A stretch of DNA of 64,000 bases, from the NCBI RefSeq assembly GCF_013522925.1, contig NZ_JAAMQU010000003.1, positions 310,001-374,000 of the forward strand. Reading direction: 5' to 3'. Numbering within the stretch: the first letter of the stretch is position 1; the number at the start of each line of letters is the position of its first letter. Of this stretch, positions 18,577 to 26,739 are shown in pieces. Source of the stretch: Pseudomonas japonica (GTDB lineage Bacteria; Pseudomonadota; Gammaproteobacteria; Pseudomonadales; Pseudomonadaceae). A program made the position numbers and the translations under genes. A model generated the notes under the pieces. That model was not told the origin of the DNA and ran no database searches. It worked only from the letters and a program-made list of their open reading frames with translations.

Positions 18577-19053
18577 GGTTCCTATACCGCTCATTGGTCT
18601 GTCTGGAGGTTGGTATGAACCTGATGTAGCGATGACAGGAGGGCACTACACCTGAACGCTGGGCATGGGCGAGGGCGCAATCGGGATGCGGAAGGGGATG
18701 ACGGCAGGTTCACCCACAAGTCTCTCGATAACGCGCCAGGCGCCAACCCGGTGTTCGGGGAAGCAGCTTTCCGGCCAATCTGCCTTGTGGGCAGGTACAT
18801 CAGGAACAGCCCGGCGGCTTGCCGGACAGGCACAAAGTCGTTTACCAGCTCTCCCGATCGGGGAGACGTCTGCATAATGCAAGGGGGAAATGCTGCCGTC
18901 AACGGTTTTGTAGTGAAAATATTCAGGCACTACATATTGTCTGACAATTCAGCAAATCCGCCCTTGAAGCGGTAGCCGAGGCCTATCGAGGCTCCCCGGA
19001 TGGTTGTTATTTCCCGCGCCCGTGGGGATGATTGCCGGCGAAGGAGAAACCCG
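18577..19053. other. 477-base gap with a GntR-type palindrome
   Basis: No convincing gene: the open frames on both strands here lack ribosome binding sites and overlap each other. Near the regulator side are an inverted repeat GTAGTG (18910-18915) / CACTAC (18928-18933) and a 13-bp palindrome ATTGTCTGACAAT (18936-18948). The latter has the TTGT-N3-ACAA form seen in GntR-family operators. It lies about 105 bases before the MocR gene and may be its own control site. Confidence 0.4.
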
Positions 19054-20517
19054 ATGGCGCACAAGCTCAAACGCTATGAACAGCTGGCAGAACAAATCGC
19101 GGACATGATTCGTACCGGCGTGCTGGCGGCCCACGAACGGGTGCCGTCGGTGCGGCAGGCCAGTGAGCGGTATGGCGTAAGCCCAGCCACGGTGTTTCGC
19201 GCGTACTACCTGCTCGAGGACCGAGGCCTGATACAGGCCCGCGAACGCTCCGGTTATTACGTTCAGCCACAAGGGCGCCCCCGGCTGGCAAAAGCCCCGG
19301 CCGTATCTGCCCCCAGCGCCGCTACGGAGGTGGCAGTCAGCGAACTGGTGTTCAGCGTACTGGGCTCCTTGCGCGACCCGGCCACAGTGCCGTTCGGCTC
19401 GGCTTTTCCGGCACCGGGGCTATTCCCGCTCGGGCGCCTCGGCCGGTCCATGGGCCGGGCGGTGCAACGCTTGTCACCGCACGCAATCATCGCGGACATG
19501 ACCGCCGGCAACCCCGAGCTGGCCCGGCATATCGTCCAACGGTATCGCTTGAGCGGCGTACAGCCAGCCGAGGATGAGCTGGTTATCACCAACGGGGCCA
19601 TGGAGGCGCTCAACCTCTGCCTGCAGGCCGTGACCCAGCCCGGCGACCTGGTGGCAATCGAGTCACCCGCCTTCTATGCCTCCTTGCAGGTACTGGAGCG
19701 GCTCAAGCTACGGGCCGTGGAAATACCGGTACGCCCGGGCAATGGCATCGACCTTGATCACCTGGAAGCCACGCTGGGCCGCCTGCCGATCAAGGCCTGT
19801 TGGATAATGAGCAACTTTCAGAACCCTTTGGGCGCGTCGCTCGATGATACGGACAAGGCGCGGCTGTGCGCGCTGCTTGCCAGCCGTGAGGTGCCGTTGA
19901 TCGAGGATGATGTGTACGCCGAACTTTACTTCGGGACCGTTCCGCCAAAGCCTGTGAAAAGCTTCGATCGTGAAGGCTGGGTGATGCATTGTGGCTCGTT
20001 TTCCAAAAGCTTGGCGCCAGGCTACCGGGTGGGATGGGCCGCAGCCGGTCGCTTCGCCGGTGCGGTGTCGCGCCTCAAGTTGATGACCACCATTTCACCG
20101 TCAGTGCCTGCGCAGGCCGCCATTGCGGACTATCTGCAGTACGGCGGCTACGACCGGCACTTGCGCAAGCTGCGGCACTGCCTGGAAGACCAGCAGCGGG
20201 CCATGCTAGCGGCAGCGGCCCGGTATTTCCCTGCCCAAACCAGGGTGACACAGCCCCAGGGCGGGTACTTCCTGTGGTTCGAGTTCCCACGTGAGGTGGA
20301 TGCTTTACGGCTGTTTCGCCAAGCGGCAACAATGGGTATCAGCCTGGCGCCCGGGCCTATCTTTTCGGCCACCCAGGGGTTCACCCATTGTGTACGGCTT
20401 AACTGTGGCCACCCATGGGATGCCCGCAGCGAAGCCGCGGTGCAGACCCTCGGTGAACTACTTGCGGAGCAACTCGAACCCGCGATAGCGCGCACTCAGC
20501 CTGTAGCTCAGCCCTGA
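19054..20517 (+). CDS. MocR-type GntR regulator with aminotransferase-like domain
   Basis: A 487-residue transcription factor. Residues 1-75 form a winged helix of the GntR family (YEQLAEQIADMIRTGVL, ERVPSVRQASERYGVSPATVFRAYYLLEDRGLIQA). Residues about 110-480 resemble fold-type I aminotransferases, with NGAMEALNLCLQAV, SNFQNPLGA, EDDVYAELYFG and the PLP lysine context CGSFSKSLAPGYRVGW. Such regulators sense PLP plus an amino-acid-like ligand. The ATG follows AGGAGA by eight bases; upstream in-frame codons are not needed. The neighbours do not reveal the target. The 3' end overlaps the convergent thioesterase gene by ten bases. Confidence 0.88.
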   Translation: MAHKLKRYEQLAEQIADMIRTGVLAAHERVPSVRQASERYGVSPATVFRAYYLLEDRGLIQARERSGYYVQPQGRPRLAKAPAVSAPSAATEVAVSELVFSVLGSLRDPATVPFGSAFPAPGLFPLGRLGRSMGRAVQRLSPHAIIADMTAGNPELARHIVQRYRLSGVQPAEDELVITNGAMEALNLCLQAVTQPGDLVAIESPAFYASLQVLERLKLRAVEIPVRPGNGIDLDHLEATLGRLPIKACWIMSNFQNPLGASLDDTDKARLCALLASREVPLIEDDVYAELYFGTVPPKPVKSFDREGWVMHCGSFSKSLAPGYRVGWAAAGRFAGAVSRLKLMTTISPSVPAQAAIADYLQYGGYDRHLRKLRHCLEDQQRAMLAAAARYFPAQTRVTQPQGGYFLWFEFPREVDALRLFRQAATMGISLAPGPIFSATQGFTHCVRLNCGHPWDARSEAAVQTLGELLAEQLEPAIARTQPVAQP

Positions 20518-20957
20518 TTGGCCAGGCTCAGCGGCAACAGCGCGGCGCGCAATGAGGCGGGTAAGGTACTCAGGGGCCGGCGGCTGGCCCCCTCTACGTA
20601 CACATGCACAAATTGCCCTTGCGCCGCTGCCACAGGGCTGTCCAAGGCAAACACTCCAAGTTCGTAGCGCACACTGCTGGTGCCTTGGCTGGCCACCCGC
20701 AGGCCGATCTCCAGTGCCTGGGGGAACGCCACTGACGTGAAGTAATCGCAGTGGGTATGCACCACCAGGCCTAGCCAATCGCCGCCCGGTTTCATATGGG
20801 CTTGCTCCAGAAGAAACCGGTTCACGGCGGTATCGAACCAGTTGTAATACACCACGTTGTTCACGTGGCCGTAGCAATCGTTGTCGGCCCACCGTGTTTG
20901 AATCGGTTGCCAGTATGAAAAGGCGCCGCGAGGCAAGGGCGTGCTGCGAGCAGTCAT
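20508..20957 (-). CDS. Acyl-CoA thioesterase, 4HBT hot-dog fold
   Basis: A 149-residue single hot-dog domain protein of the 4-hydroxybenzoyl-CoA thioesterase/YbgC-FadM group, hydrolysing acyl- or aroyl-CoA thioesters. The N-terminal block TRWADNDCYGHVNNVVYYNWFD holds the catalytic Asp of this group, followed by HCDYFTSVAFPQALEIGLRV. The C-terminal strand GQFVHVYVEGASRRP fits. No signal peptide is present. It stands alone, convergent with the MocR regulator and divergent from serralysin. Confidence 0.85.
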   Translation of the reverse strand: MTARSTPLPRGAFSYWQPIQTRWADNDCYGHVNNVVYYNWFDTAVNRFLLEQAHMKPGGDWLGLVVHTHCDYFTSVAFPQALEIGLRVASQGTSSVRYELGVFALDSPVAAAQGQFVHVYVEGASRRPLSTLPASLRAALLPLSLANQG

Positions 20958-21165
20958 GGTCTATCCTTTTTTCGCTCGAGAGTAGCCACAGTTTTACCGC
21001 TCGGCCAGCCGTCGAGGGAACAGGGCCCGCAACGTCATCTGGCGCTGCGGCGCCTTTCGTCGCGTCTGCCAACAGCGTTATGGCGGCCATGCCAGACATG
21101 TGCCAGCTTGGATACATCAGGCTGCGCCTGATCACGCTCGCCATAATTACAGTAGGGTTATCGAG

Positions 21166-22578
21166 ATGTCTGACCTTGAGCTTGCCGCTGCCGCCACCGA
21201 CCTGTCCAAACCCAGCAAGGCTTACCAACGCCTGGACGAATACCGCCATGCCTCCGACCGCGGGACGGGTAACATCGATGGTCACCCGTCTTACACCGTG
21301 GACGAGGCGGCCGCCCAGATCGACCGCTATGGCTACCATTACACCGACACGAACGGCAACGGCACGGTCGCGCTGACCTACAGTTTCACCGAACGGGAGC
21401 CCTCGGACTTCGACAGCAGCCTGGGGGATTTCATCGCCTTCAACGCGCAACAGCGAGCCCAGGCCAAGCTCGCGATGCAGTCCTGGGCCGATGTGGCGAA
21501 CCTGACCTTTACCCAGGCGGCGAGCGGGGGCGAAGGCCATCTGTCCCTCGCCAGTTATTCCACTTCCTACGGCGAGGCGGCATTCGCCTATTACCCCACC
21601 GGCGGCAGCCGGGATGGGCAGTCCTGGTATTGGGTGAGCGACAGCTATCAATACAACGCTAAGGCGGCCATCAACACCTATGGCGGCCAGACCCTGGTGC
21701 ACGAGATCGGCCATAGCCTGGGGCTCGCACACCCGGGCGACTACGACGCCTGGAACGGCGTGCTTGGCTACGAAGACGATGCGGCCTACGCCGAGGATTC
21801 GCGCGCCTACAGCGTGATGAGCTACTGGGACGAATACAACACTGGGCAGGATTTCAATAACGCCTATGCTTCGGCGCCGCTGATGGACGACATCGCCGCC
21901 ATGCAACTGCTTTACGGCGCCAATGAAGACACCCGTTCGGGCGGTACGGTGTATGGGTTCCATTCCAACAGCCACCGCGCGGAGTCAACGGCCACGTCCT
22001 CTTCCAGCACCCTGATCTTTTCCGTGTGGGATGGCGGCGGTATCGACACCCTGGATTTCTCCGGCTACACCATGAACCAGAAGATCGACCTTCACGACAC
22101 GAGCTTCTCGGATGTGGGTGGCCTGATCGGCAACGTGTCCATTGCCCAAGGCGTGACGCTGGAAAAAGCCTTCGGTGGCAAGGGCAATGATTACCTGATT
22201 GGCAATGAAGTGGCCAACGAGTTGAAGGGCAATGCCGGTAACGACTTGATCGCGGGCGAGGGTGGTGCGGACAAGCTGTGGGGTGGGGCGGGTGACGATA
22301 GCTTTGTTTTTTTCAAGGTGTCTGACTCCTCGGCTGCCGCGGCGGATCGGCTGATGGATTTCGTCAGCGGGCATGACCGTATCGACCTGTCGGGGTTGCC
22401 TACCAATGGCTCCGACACCATCCATTTCACCAAAACCCTGGACGGCACTGCCGGGGCCGCTGTGCTTCGTGATGCCAGCTACGGCACCAACCTGTCCATT
22501 GACTTCAATGGGGACCACAGCGCGGATTTCGTGATCAAGATCCTTGGCGAAGCCCACACCAGTGACTTTCTTGTCTAA
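21166..22578 (+). CDS. aprA: Serralysin-type alkaline metalloprotease
   Basis: Secreted zinc endopeptidase (M10B). The zinc site HEIGHSLGLAHP covers residues 179-190 (His179, Glu180, His183, His189), with the Met-turn SVMSYW around 216-221. Calcium-binding RTX repeats follow at about 337-385 (AFGGKGNDYLIGN and GGAGDD), then the C-terminal beta-roll. The protein ends DFLV, the hydrophobic tail used as a type I secretion signal. It has no N-terminal signal peptide, only a short propeptide. Length is 470 aa, normal for the family. The ATG at 21166 follows AGGG by eight bases. The inhibitor gene overlaps its 3' end; the usual aprDEF exporter genes are absent. Confidence 0.93.
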   Translation: MSDLELAAAATDLSKPSKAYQRLDEYRHASDRGTGNIDGHPSYTVDEAAAQIDRYGYHYTDTNGNGTVALTYSFTEREPSDFDSSLGDFIAFNAQQRAQAKLAMQSWADVANLTFTQAASGGEGHLSLASYSTSYGEAAFAYYPTGGSRDGQSWYWVSDSYQYNAKAAINTYGGQTLVHEIGHSLGLAHPGDYDAWNGVLGYEDDAAYAEDSRAYSVMSYWDEYNTGQDFNNAYASAPLMDDIAAMQLLYGANEDTRSGGTVYGFHSNSHRAESTATSSSSTLIFSVWDGGGIDTLDFSGYTMNQKIDLHDTSFSDVGGLIGNVSIAQGVTLEKAFGGKGNDYLIGNEVANELKGNAGNDLIAGEGGADKLWGGAGDDSFVFFKVSDSSAAAADRLMDFVSGHDRIDLSGLPTNGSDTIHFTKTLDGTAGAAVLRDASYGTNLSIDFNGDHSADFVIKILGEAHTSDFLV

Positions 22579-22945
22579 AGCACGCACGGGCGCACTGCTG
22601 GTCACGGTGATGGTCGGCAGTGCGCTGCTACCTGCCGCTGCCACCAGCCTGGCGCCTGCGAACACCCAGGCCGTCGCCGGCGATTGGATGTTGTTTCCCG
22701 AGGGGCAGCCAGCGCGCGGCTGCCGCCTCACCCTCACCCAGAACGGCCAGGTCGACAGCAACGGCGAACGCTGCGAAAGTCAGTGGCTGGGCGCTCAAAC
22801 GATCGCAAGCTGGGCCAGCAAACCCGACGGCATCACCTTCGCCAGCCGTGAACGTCGCACGCTGCTGATGCTCACGCCGATTGGCCCGGACCGGTTCCGC
22901 GGGCGCAGCCGGGAAGGGCAGGTGTTATGGCTGGAGCGTCAGTAA
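22562..22945 (+). CDS. aprI: Periplasmic serralysin inhibitor (Inh family)
   Basis: Small periplasmic protein that blocks the protease during export. A signal peptide (GALLVTVMVGSALLPAAATSLA) is followed by AGDWMLFPEGQPARGCRLTLTQ, and two Cys about 20 residues apart can form the family's disulfide. The C-terminal FRGRSREGQVLWLERQ fits the eight-strand barrel. The start is uncertain: in-frame TTG at 22544, GTG at 22562 or TTG at 22571, all inside the end of the protease gene and none with a clear ribosome binding site. Translation is probably coupled to aprA. Length of about 127 aa before cleavage is normal. Confidence 0.85.
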   Translation: MTFLSKARTGALLVTVMVGSALLPAAATSLAPANTQAVAGDWMLFPEGQPARGCRLTLTQNGQVDSNGERCESQWLGAQTIASWASKPDGITFASRERRTLLMLTPIGPDRFRGRSREGQVLWLERQ

Positions 22946-22959
22946 CGAGGTACGCCTGG

Positions 22960-24147
22960 CTACCGCGTGCTGATCAGCCGAGCCAGCCACAGGCTCAACC
23001 CGAACGCGATCAGGGCGAGCATCACCATCAGGTCGATCATGGCTTCGGCGCCCCAGTGTGCCAACAGATACCCGCAGGCTACGGGCGCCAGTGCCTGTGC
23101 AATCAGCGCCGGGCGGGCCATGCGCCCGGCGACCACGGCGTAGTCCTCCGGTTGCACCACCAGCAGCGGCAGCGTGCTCTTCACGATTGCGCGCAGGCCA
23201 TTGCCCGCGCCGTACGCGACCAGCCCGAGTGCAACGGCAGCGGGCGCGAAGTCCACGAGCAACAGGCCCAATGCGGTAAAGCCGCTGGACAGCAATGCGG
23301 TCGTCAGAGGCGCCTGGCGCTTGGCGACCAGGTCAACCACCCGGCACAGCACCTGGGCCGGACCGATCAGCGCACCCAAGGCAATGGCTGAAGCCAGGCT
23401 ATGCCCGCGGGCCTGCAGCACCGTGATCAGCACCAGTGACAAGCAGGTCATGAGCGCCGCCGCGATGGCGAACAATACCGTCATGGCCCAATAGATCGTC
23501 GGCGGCACGGCATGCGAGTTACCGGTTGTGGACCTGGCGTTGGCAACACGAGGCGGCGGCGCGGTAAGGGCATAACGGTACAAGGGGTACAACGTAACCA
23601 GCGCCACTATCGCGTACACCCCACAGGTCAGCCGCCAGCCCAGGGTATGCACCATGAAAGCGAGAAGAGGCCAGATCACTGTGGTGCAGAAGCCGGAAAT
23701 CAAGGTGACGCCTACGATCACCGGCCGCGCGCCCAGCCCGTAGGTCGCGCCAAGGGAGGTAAACAGCGCGTCGTAAAGGCCCGCTGCCATAGCGACGCCA
23801 ATGATCACCCAGCCCAACCAGTAAAGGGGAAGCGAGGGGGCAACCGCCAACAGACCCAGGCCTGCCGCCAGAAAAAAACCGTGACCGGCGAGCACCCTGC
23901 GACCGCCCAGCCTGGCAATCAGCCGGCCGCACCACGGTGCCAGCAAACCCGCGACCAGAAGCCCGATGGAAGCGCCAGCCAGCACCGCCTGATGCGACCA
24001 GCCGGTACTTGCGGCAATGGGGTCTGCAAGTACACCGAGGAGGTAGAACGACCCGCCCCAGGACAGGATCTGCAACAGGCCCAGCACGATTATCTTGCGG
24101 GTGTCGGGCTTTGGTATGGGCAACGGAGTGGATGTAGAGCTGTTCAA
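22960..24147 (-). CDS. MFS transporter
   Basis: A 395-residue, 12-helix major facilitator protein with LLQILSWGGSFYLLGVLADPIA in helix 1 and PWCGRLIARLGGRRVL as the loop 2-3 motif. It resembles the unspecific YbfB/oxalate-formate-like branch rather than drug exporters with a named substrate, so I leave the substrate open. A short hydrophilic N-terminus (Ser/Thr/Pro) precedes the first helix. It is convergent with aprA-aprI, lies 14 bases from the inhibitor stop, and is unlikely to belong to protease secretion. Confidence 0.8.
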   Translation of the reverse strand: MNSSTSTPLPIPKPDTRKIIVLGLLQILSWGGSFYLLGVLADPIAASTGWSHQAVLAGASIGLLVAGLLAPWCGRLIARLGGRRVLAGHGFFLAAGLGLLAVAPSLPLYWLGWVIIGVAMAAGLYDALFTSLGATYGLGARPVIVGVTLISGFCTTVIWPLLAFMVHTLGWRLTCGVYAIVALVTLYPLYRYALTAPPPRVANARSTTGNSHAVPPTIYWAMTVLFAIAAALMTCLSLVLITVLQARGHSLASAIALGALIGPAQVLCRVVDLVAKRQAPLTTALLSSGFTALGLLLVDFAPAAVALGLVAYGAGNGLRAIVKSTLPLLVVQPEDYAVVAGRMARPALIAQALAPVACGYLLAHWGAEAMIDLMVMLALIAFGLSLWLARLISTR

Positions 24148-24331
24148 CGAGGCCTCGCAGGCGGGCTGACCGATCAGGGCGCAGATGATAGCGGCTCAAC
24201 CTCAGCGTTCGAAACAGCTTTACCGGCAGCAAAAGGCAAGCCTGCCGCAGGAATCGACTAATTCAAGGCAGGCGGTGGGAGGTAGGCTTTCTTCCATGCC
24301 CATTCTTCAGGGCAATTACGGAGGGAACAGC

Positions 24332-25068
24332 ATGCTGAACATTCAAGGCAAGGTTGTAGCGATTACAGGCGCCAGCAGCGGCATCGGCGAGGCAACGGCC
24401 AGGCTGCTGGCCAGCCGAGGTGCGCGCGTGGTATTGGGCGCGCGCCGTACCGATCGGCTTGAAACCCTCGCCGCTGATATCAAGGCCGCCGGGGGTGAGG
24501 TGGCGTATCGCGCCCTCGATGTGACCCAGCGCGAGCAGGTGCAAGCATTCGTGGAGCACGCCGTTGCCACGTTCGGCCGAATTGACGTGCTGGTGAACAA
24601 TGCCGGGGTAATGCCTTTGTCGCGGCTCGATGCACTAAGGTCGATGAGTGGGACCGGATGATCGATGTGAATGTCCGCGGTGTACTGCACGGCATTGCGG
24701 CGGTATTGCCGCGGATGCAGCAACAAGGCAGCGGGCAGATCATCAACCTTGCCTCCATCGGCGCCTACGCGGTCAGCCCCACTGCAGCCGTGTACTGCGC
24801 CACCAAGTTCGCTGTGCGGGCGATTTCCGAAGGGCTGCGTCAGGAGGTAGGTGCGGCCGTTCGAGTGACGGTTATCTCCCCTGGCGTGACCGAATCTGAA
24901 CTCGCCGACAGCATTTCCGACCCCGGCGGCCGTGATGAAATGAAGGCCTTTCGCAAAGTCGCGATCCCGGCAGAGGCTATCGCGCGTGCCATTGCTTATG
25001 CCGTGGAGCAGCCCGACGAAGTAGACGTCAGTGAGTTGATTGTGCGCCCCACGGCCAGCCCGTACTGA
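24332..25068 (+). pseudogene. SDR oxidoreductase with a single-base frameshift
   Basis: The two halves of a classical short-chain dehydrogenase lie in different frames. The first half (from ATG 24332, after a GGAGG site) has TGASSGIG for NAD(P) binding and NNAGV, and would stop at 24661. The second half, continuing in the -1 frame, has INLAS with the catalytic Ser and YCATK with the catalytic Tyr and Lys, and runs to 25068. Joining them near 24638 restores a normal LDALKVDEWDRMIDVN sequence if one base (probably an A) is missing. The joined protein would be about 246 aa, the usual length. Either a very recent mutation or a sequencing error is likely, because nothing else is decayed. Confidence 0.85.
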
Positions 25069-25077
25069 CCTCCCGGT

Positions 25078-26184
25078 TCAGCCCTGCTTGAAGGTGGCGT
25101 CCCGGGTGTTTACATACAGCGCATACAGGGAGTGGGAGCTGGTCATGAACAGCCGGTTACCTGCGGCGCCACCAAAGCAAAGGTTAGGGCAGCGTTCGGG
25201 CAGATGAATATGCCCGATCGCCTTGCCCTGCGGGTTGAACACCCTCACCCCATCGAGCTGCTCGGGCTTGGCTTCACGGGCGCCAGAACTGCCCCAGCCA
25301 CACCAGAGGTTGCCGTCCTCGTCGCATTTCATCCCGTCCAGCGCGCCGAACTCCAGGGCCTCGATGTGCATGCGACGCTCGCCCAGGGTGCCGTCCGCGT
25401 TGACGGTGTAAGCCCATACCAGGCGGTTGGGCTTGGCGCGCCCCTCGACCACGTAGAGCGTTTTTTCGTCCGGCGAGAAGCACAGCCCGTTGGGCCCCGA
25501 GAAGTTCTCGATCACCCGGGTGATCTTCAGGGTTTGGCCGTCGATGCGGTACACCGCATCTGGCAGCTCCGGGGTGATCTTGTGGCCTTCGTAGTTGTTG
25601 CCGGTCTGGAAGGGCGGGTCGGTAAACCAGATCGAGCCGTCACGTTTCACCACCACGTCATTGGGCGAGTTGAACCGCTTGCCGTCGAACCCGTCCGCCA
25701 GCACGGTGATGCTGCCGTCGGGCTCGGTGCGGGTCACGCGGCGGCCTTCCGTGGACGTGGTCGAACCCTCGCACACGATCAACCGGCCCTGGCGATCGCG
25801 GGTCAGCCCGTTAGAGAAATTGGAGTTGTAACGGTATACACCCAGGGTGTCGCTGATCTCGTCCCAGCGCATGATGCGGTTGTTCGGCACATCGCTGAAC
25901 AGCAGGTAGCGACCATCGCCGGACCATACCGGGCCTTCAGGCCAGTGCAGGCCGGTGGCAAGTTTTTCCACCCCTGCGTTGAACACGCGATAGCTCATGA
26001 AGCTATCGTCCAGGACCTCGATCAGCGGGTCAGGATAGCGTTGGCTGAGGGGCTCGGCGGCCAAGCCCGTACGCGGTAGCGCCGTTACGCCGGCGACCAT
26101 GGTTGCCAGTGCCGCTGATTGCTTGAGGAACGAACGCCGAGAGTTGGTAGCCGGTTGTCCCACAAGTTGTTCGGTGTTACCCAT
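25078..26184 (-). CDS. Tat-exported gluconolactonase / SMP-30 family lactonase
   Basis: A 368-residue protein with a twin-arginine leader (NSRRSFLKQ followed by a hydrophobic stretch to GLAAEP), so it is folded before export to the periplasm. The propeller carries WPEGPVWSGDGRYLLFSDVPNN (metal Glu), NFSNGLTRDRQGRLIVCE, FNSPNDVVVKRDGSIWFTDP, GPNGLCFSPDEKTLYVVE and DGMKCDEDGNLWCGW, matching gluconolactonases. It probably hydrolyses lactones made by periplasmic glucose/aldose dehydrogenase. It is convergent with the broken SDR gene. It differs clearly from the cytosolic lactonase at 4083-4973. Confidence 0.87.
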   Translation of the reverse strand: MGNTEQLVGQPATNSRRSFLKQSAALATMVAGVTALPRTGLAAEPLSQRYPDPLIEVLDDSFMSYRVFNAGVEKLATGLHWPEGPVWSGDGRYLLFSDVPNNRIMRWDEISDTLGVYRYNSNFSNGLTRDRQGRLIVCEGSTTSTEGRRVTRTEPDGSITVLADGFDGKRFNSPNDVVVKRDGSIWFTDPPFQTGNNYEGHKITPELPDAVYRIDGQTLKITRVIENFSGPNGLCFSPDEKTLYVVEGRAKPNRLVWAYTVNADGTLGERRMHIEALEFGALDGMKCDEDGNLWCGWGSSGAREAKPEQLDGVRVFNPQGKAIGHIHLPERCPNLCFGGAAGNRLFMTSSHSLYALYVNTRDATFKQG

Positions 26185-26350
26185 CTTCGATTCTCCTACG
26201 ATTGTTTTTATTGTGTGCGAAGCGAGTGCGGGGCCGCTTGCCAGACGCCTTTACGGGCTAGCGAAAGCGAACGCTGCGGTCGGAGGTTAGCACGGGATAG
26301 TCATAGGATGTCATACAGAGCATTAGCAATGGGATGACCTTGCTCGACGC

Positions 26351-26471
26351 AATATTCCCGATCGGGAATATTATCGGGTATTCGATGCAATTATCTGCAA
26401 ATGTTCCCGATCGGGAACATAATGCATTGATCAGCACCTTCTTTGGGCGGTATATTCCCGATCGGGAATAT
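26351..26471. promoter_or_regulatory. Three palindromic operators of the hipBA module
   Basis: The core TTCCCGATCGGGAA occurs three times in perfect palindromes of 20-22 bp: 26351-26372, 26401-26420 (with GTTCCC/GGGAAC arms) and 26452-26471. Centres are 49 and 51 bases apart, about five helical turns, so dimers would lie on one face of the DNA. The third site ends ten bases before the hipB start. This arrangement suits cooperative autorepression by HipB, as in E. coli, where several operators precede hipBA. Confidence 0.85.
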
Positions 26472-26481
26472 TGAGGTGGCC

Positions 26482-26739
26482 ATGACAGCGTTTGATACGA
26501 CCGAGCAGCTAGGCACCGCCATAAGGGTTGAGCGCAAGACCTTGGGTATGACTCAGGAGGCGCTCGCGATGGCAGCCGGAGTCGGGTTGCGCTTCGTGGT
26601 AGACCTTGAAAGCGGCAAATCCACCGTACGCCTCGGTCATGTGCTGAGGGTTATTGAAGTACTGGGTTTGCAGCTTGAACTGACCGGGCAACATCAGCTG
26701 CCCCCGTTTGGGCCAGAGGGGCCTGTATATGGCTCATGA
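26482..26739 (+). CDS. hipB: HipB-like antitoxin, XRE-type repressor
   Basis: An 85-residue DNA-binding protein with one helix-turn-helix (LGTAIRVERKTLGMTQEALAMAAGVGLRFVVDLESGKSTVRLGHVLRVIEVLGLQ in outline, residues about 8-65), the arrangement of the HipB antitoxin. It should neutralise HipA and repress the operon through the palindromes just upstream. The ATG follows GAGGTGG. Its stop overlaps the hipA start by 11 bases, so translation is coupled with antitoxin first. Confidence 0.88.
   Translation: MTAFDTTEQLGTAIRVERKTLGMTQEALAMAAGVGLRFVVDLESGKSTVRLGHVLRVIEVLGLQLELTGQHQLPPFGPEGPVYGS

Noticed and set aside
18646..18930. 94-codon open frame on the minus strand in the gap before the MocR gene
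   Set aside because: GTG start without a ribosome binding site, overlapping other random frames, with composition typical of GC-rich non-coding sequence.
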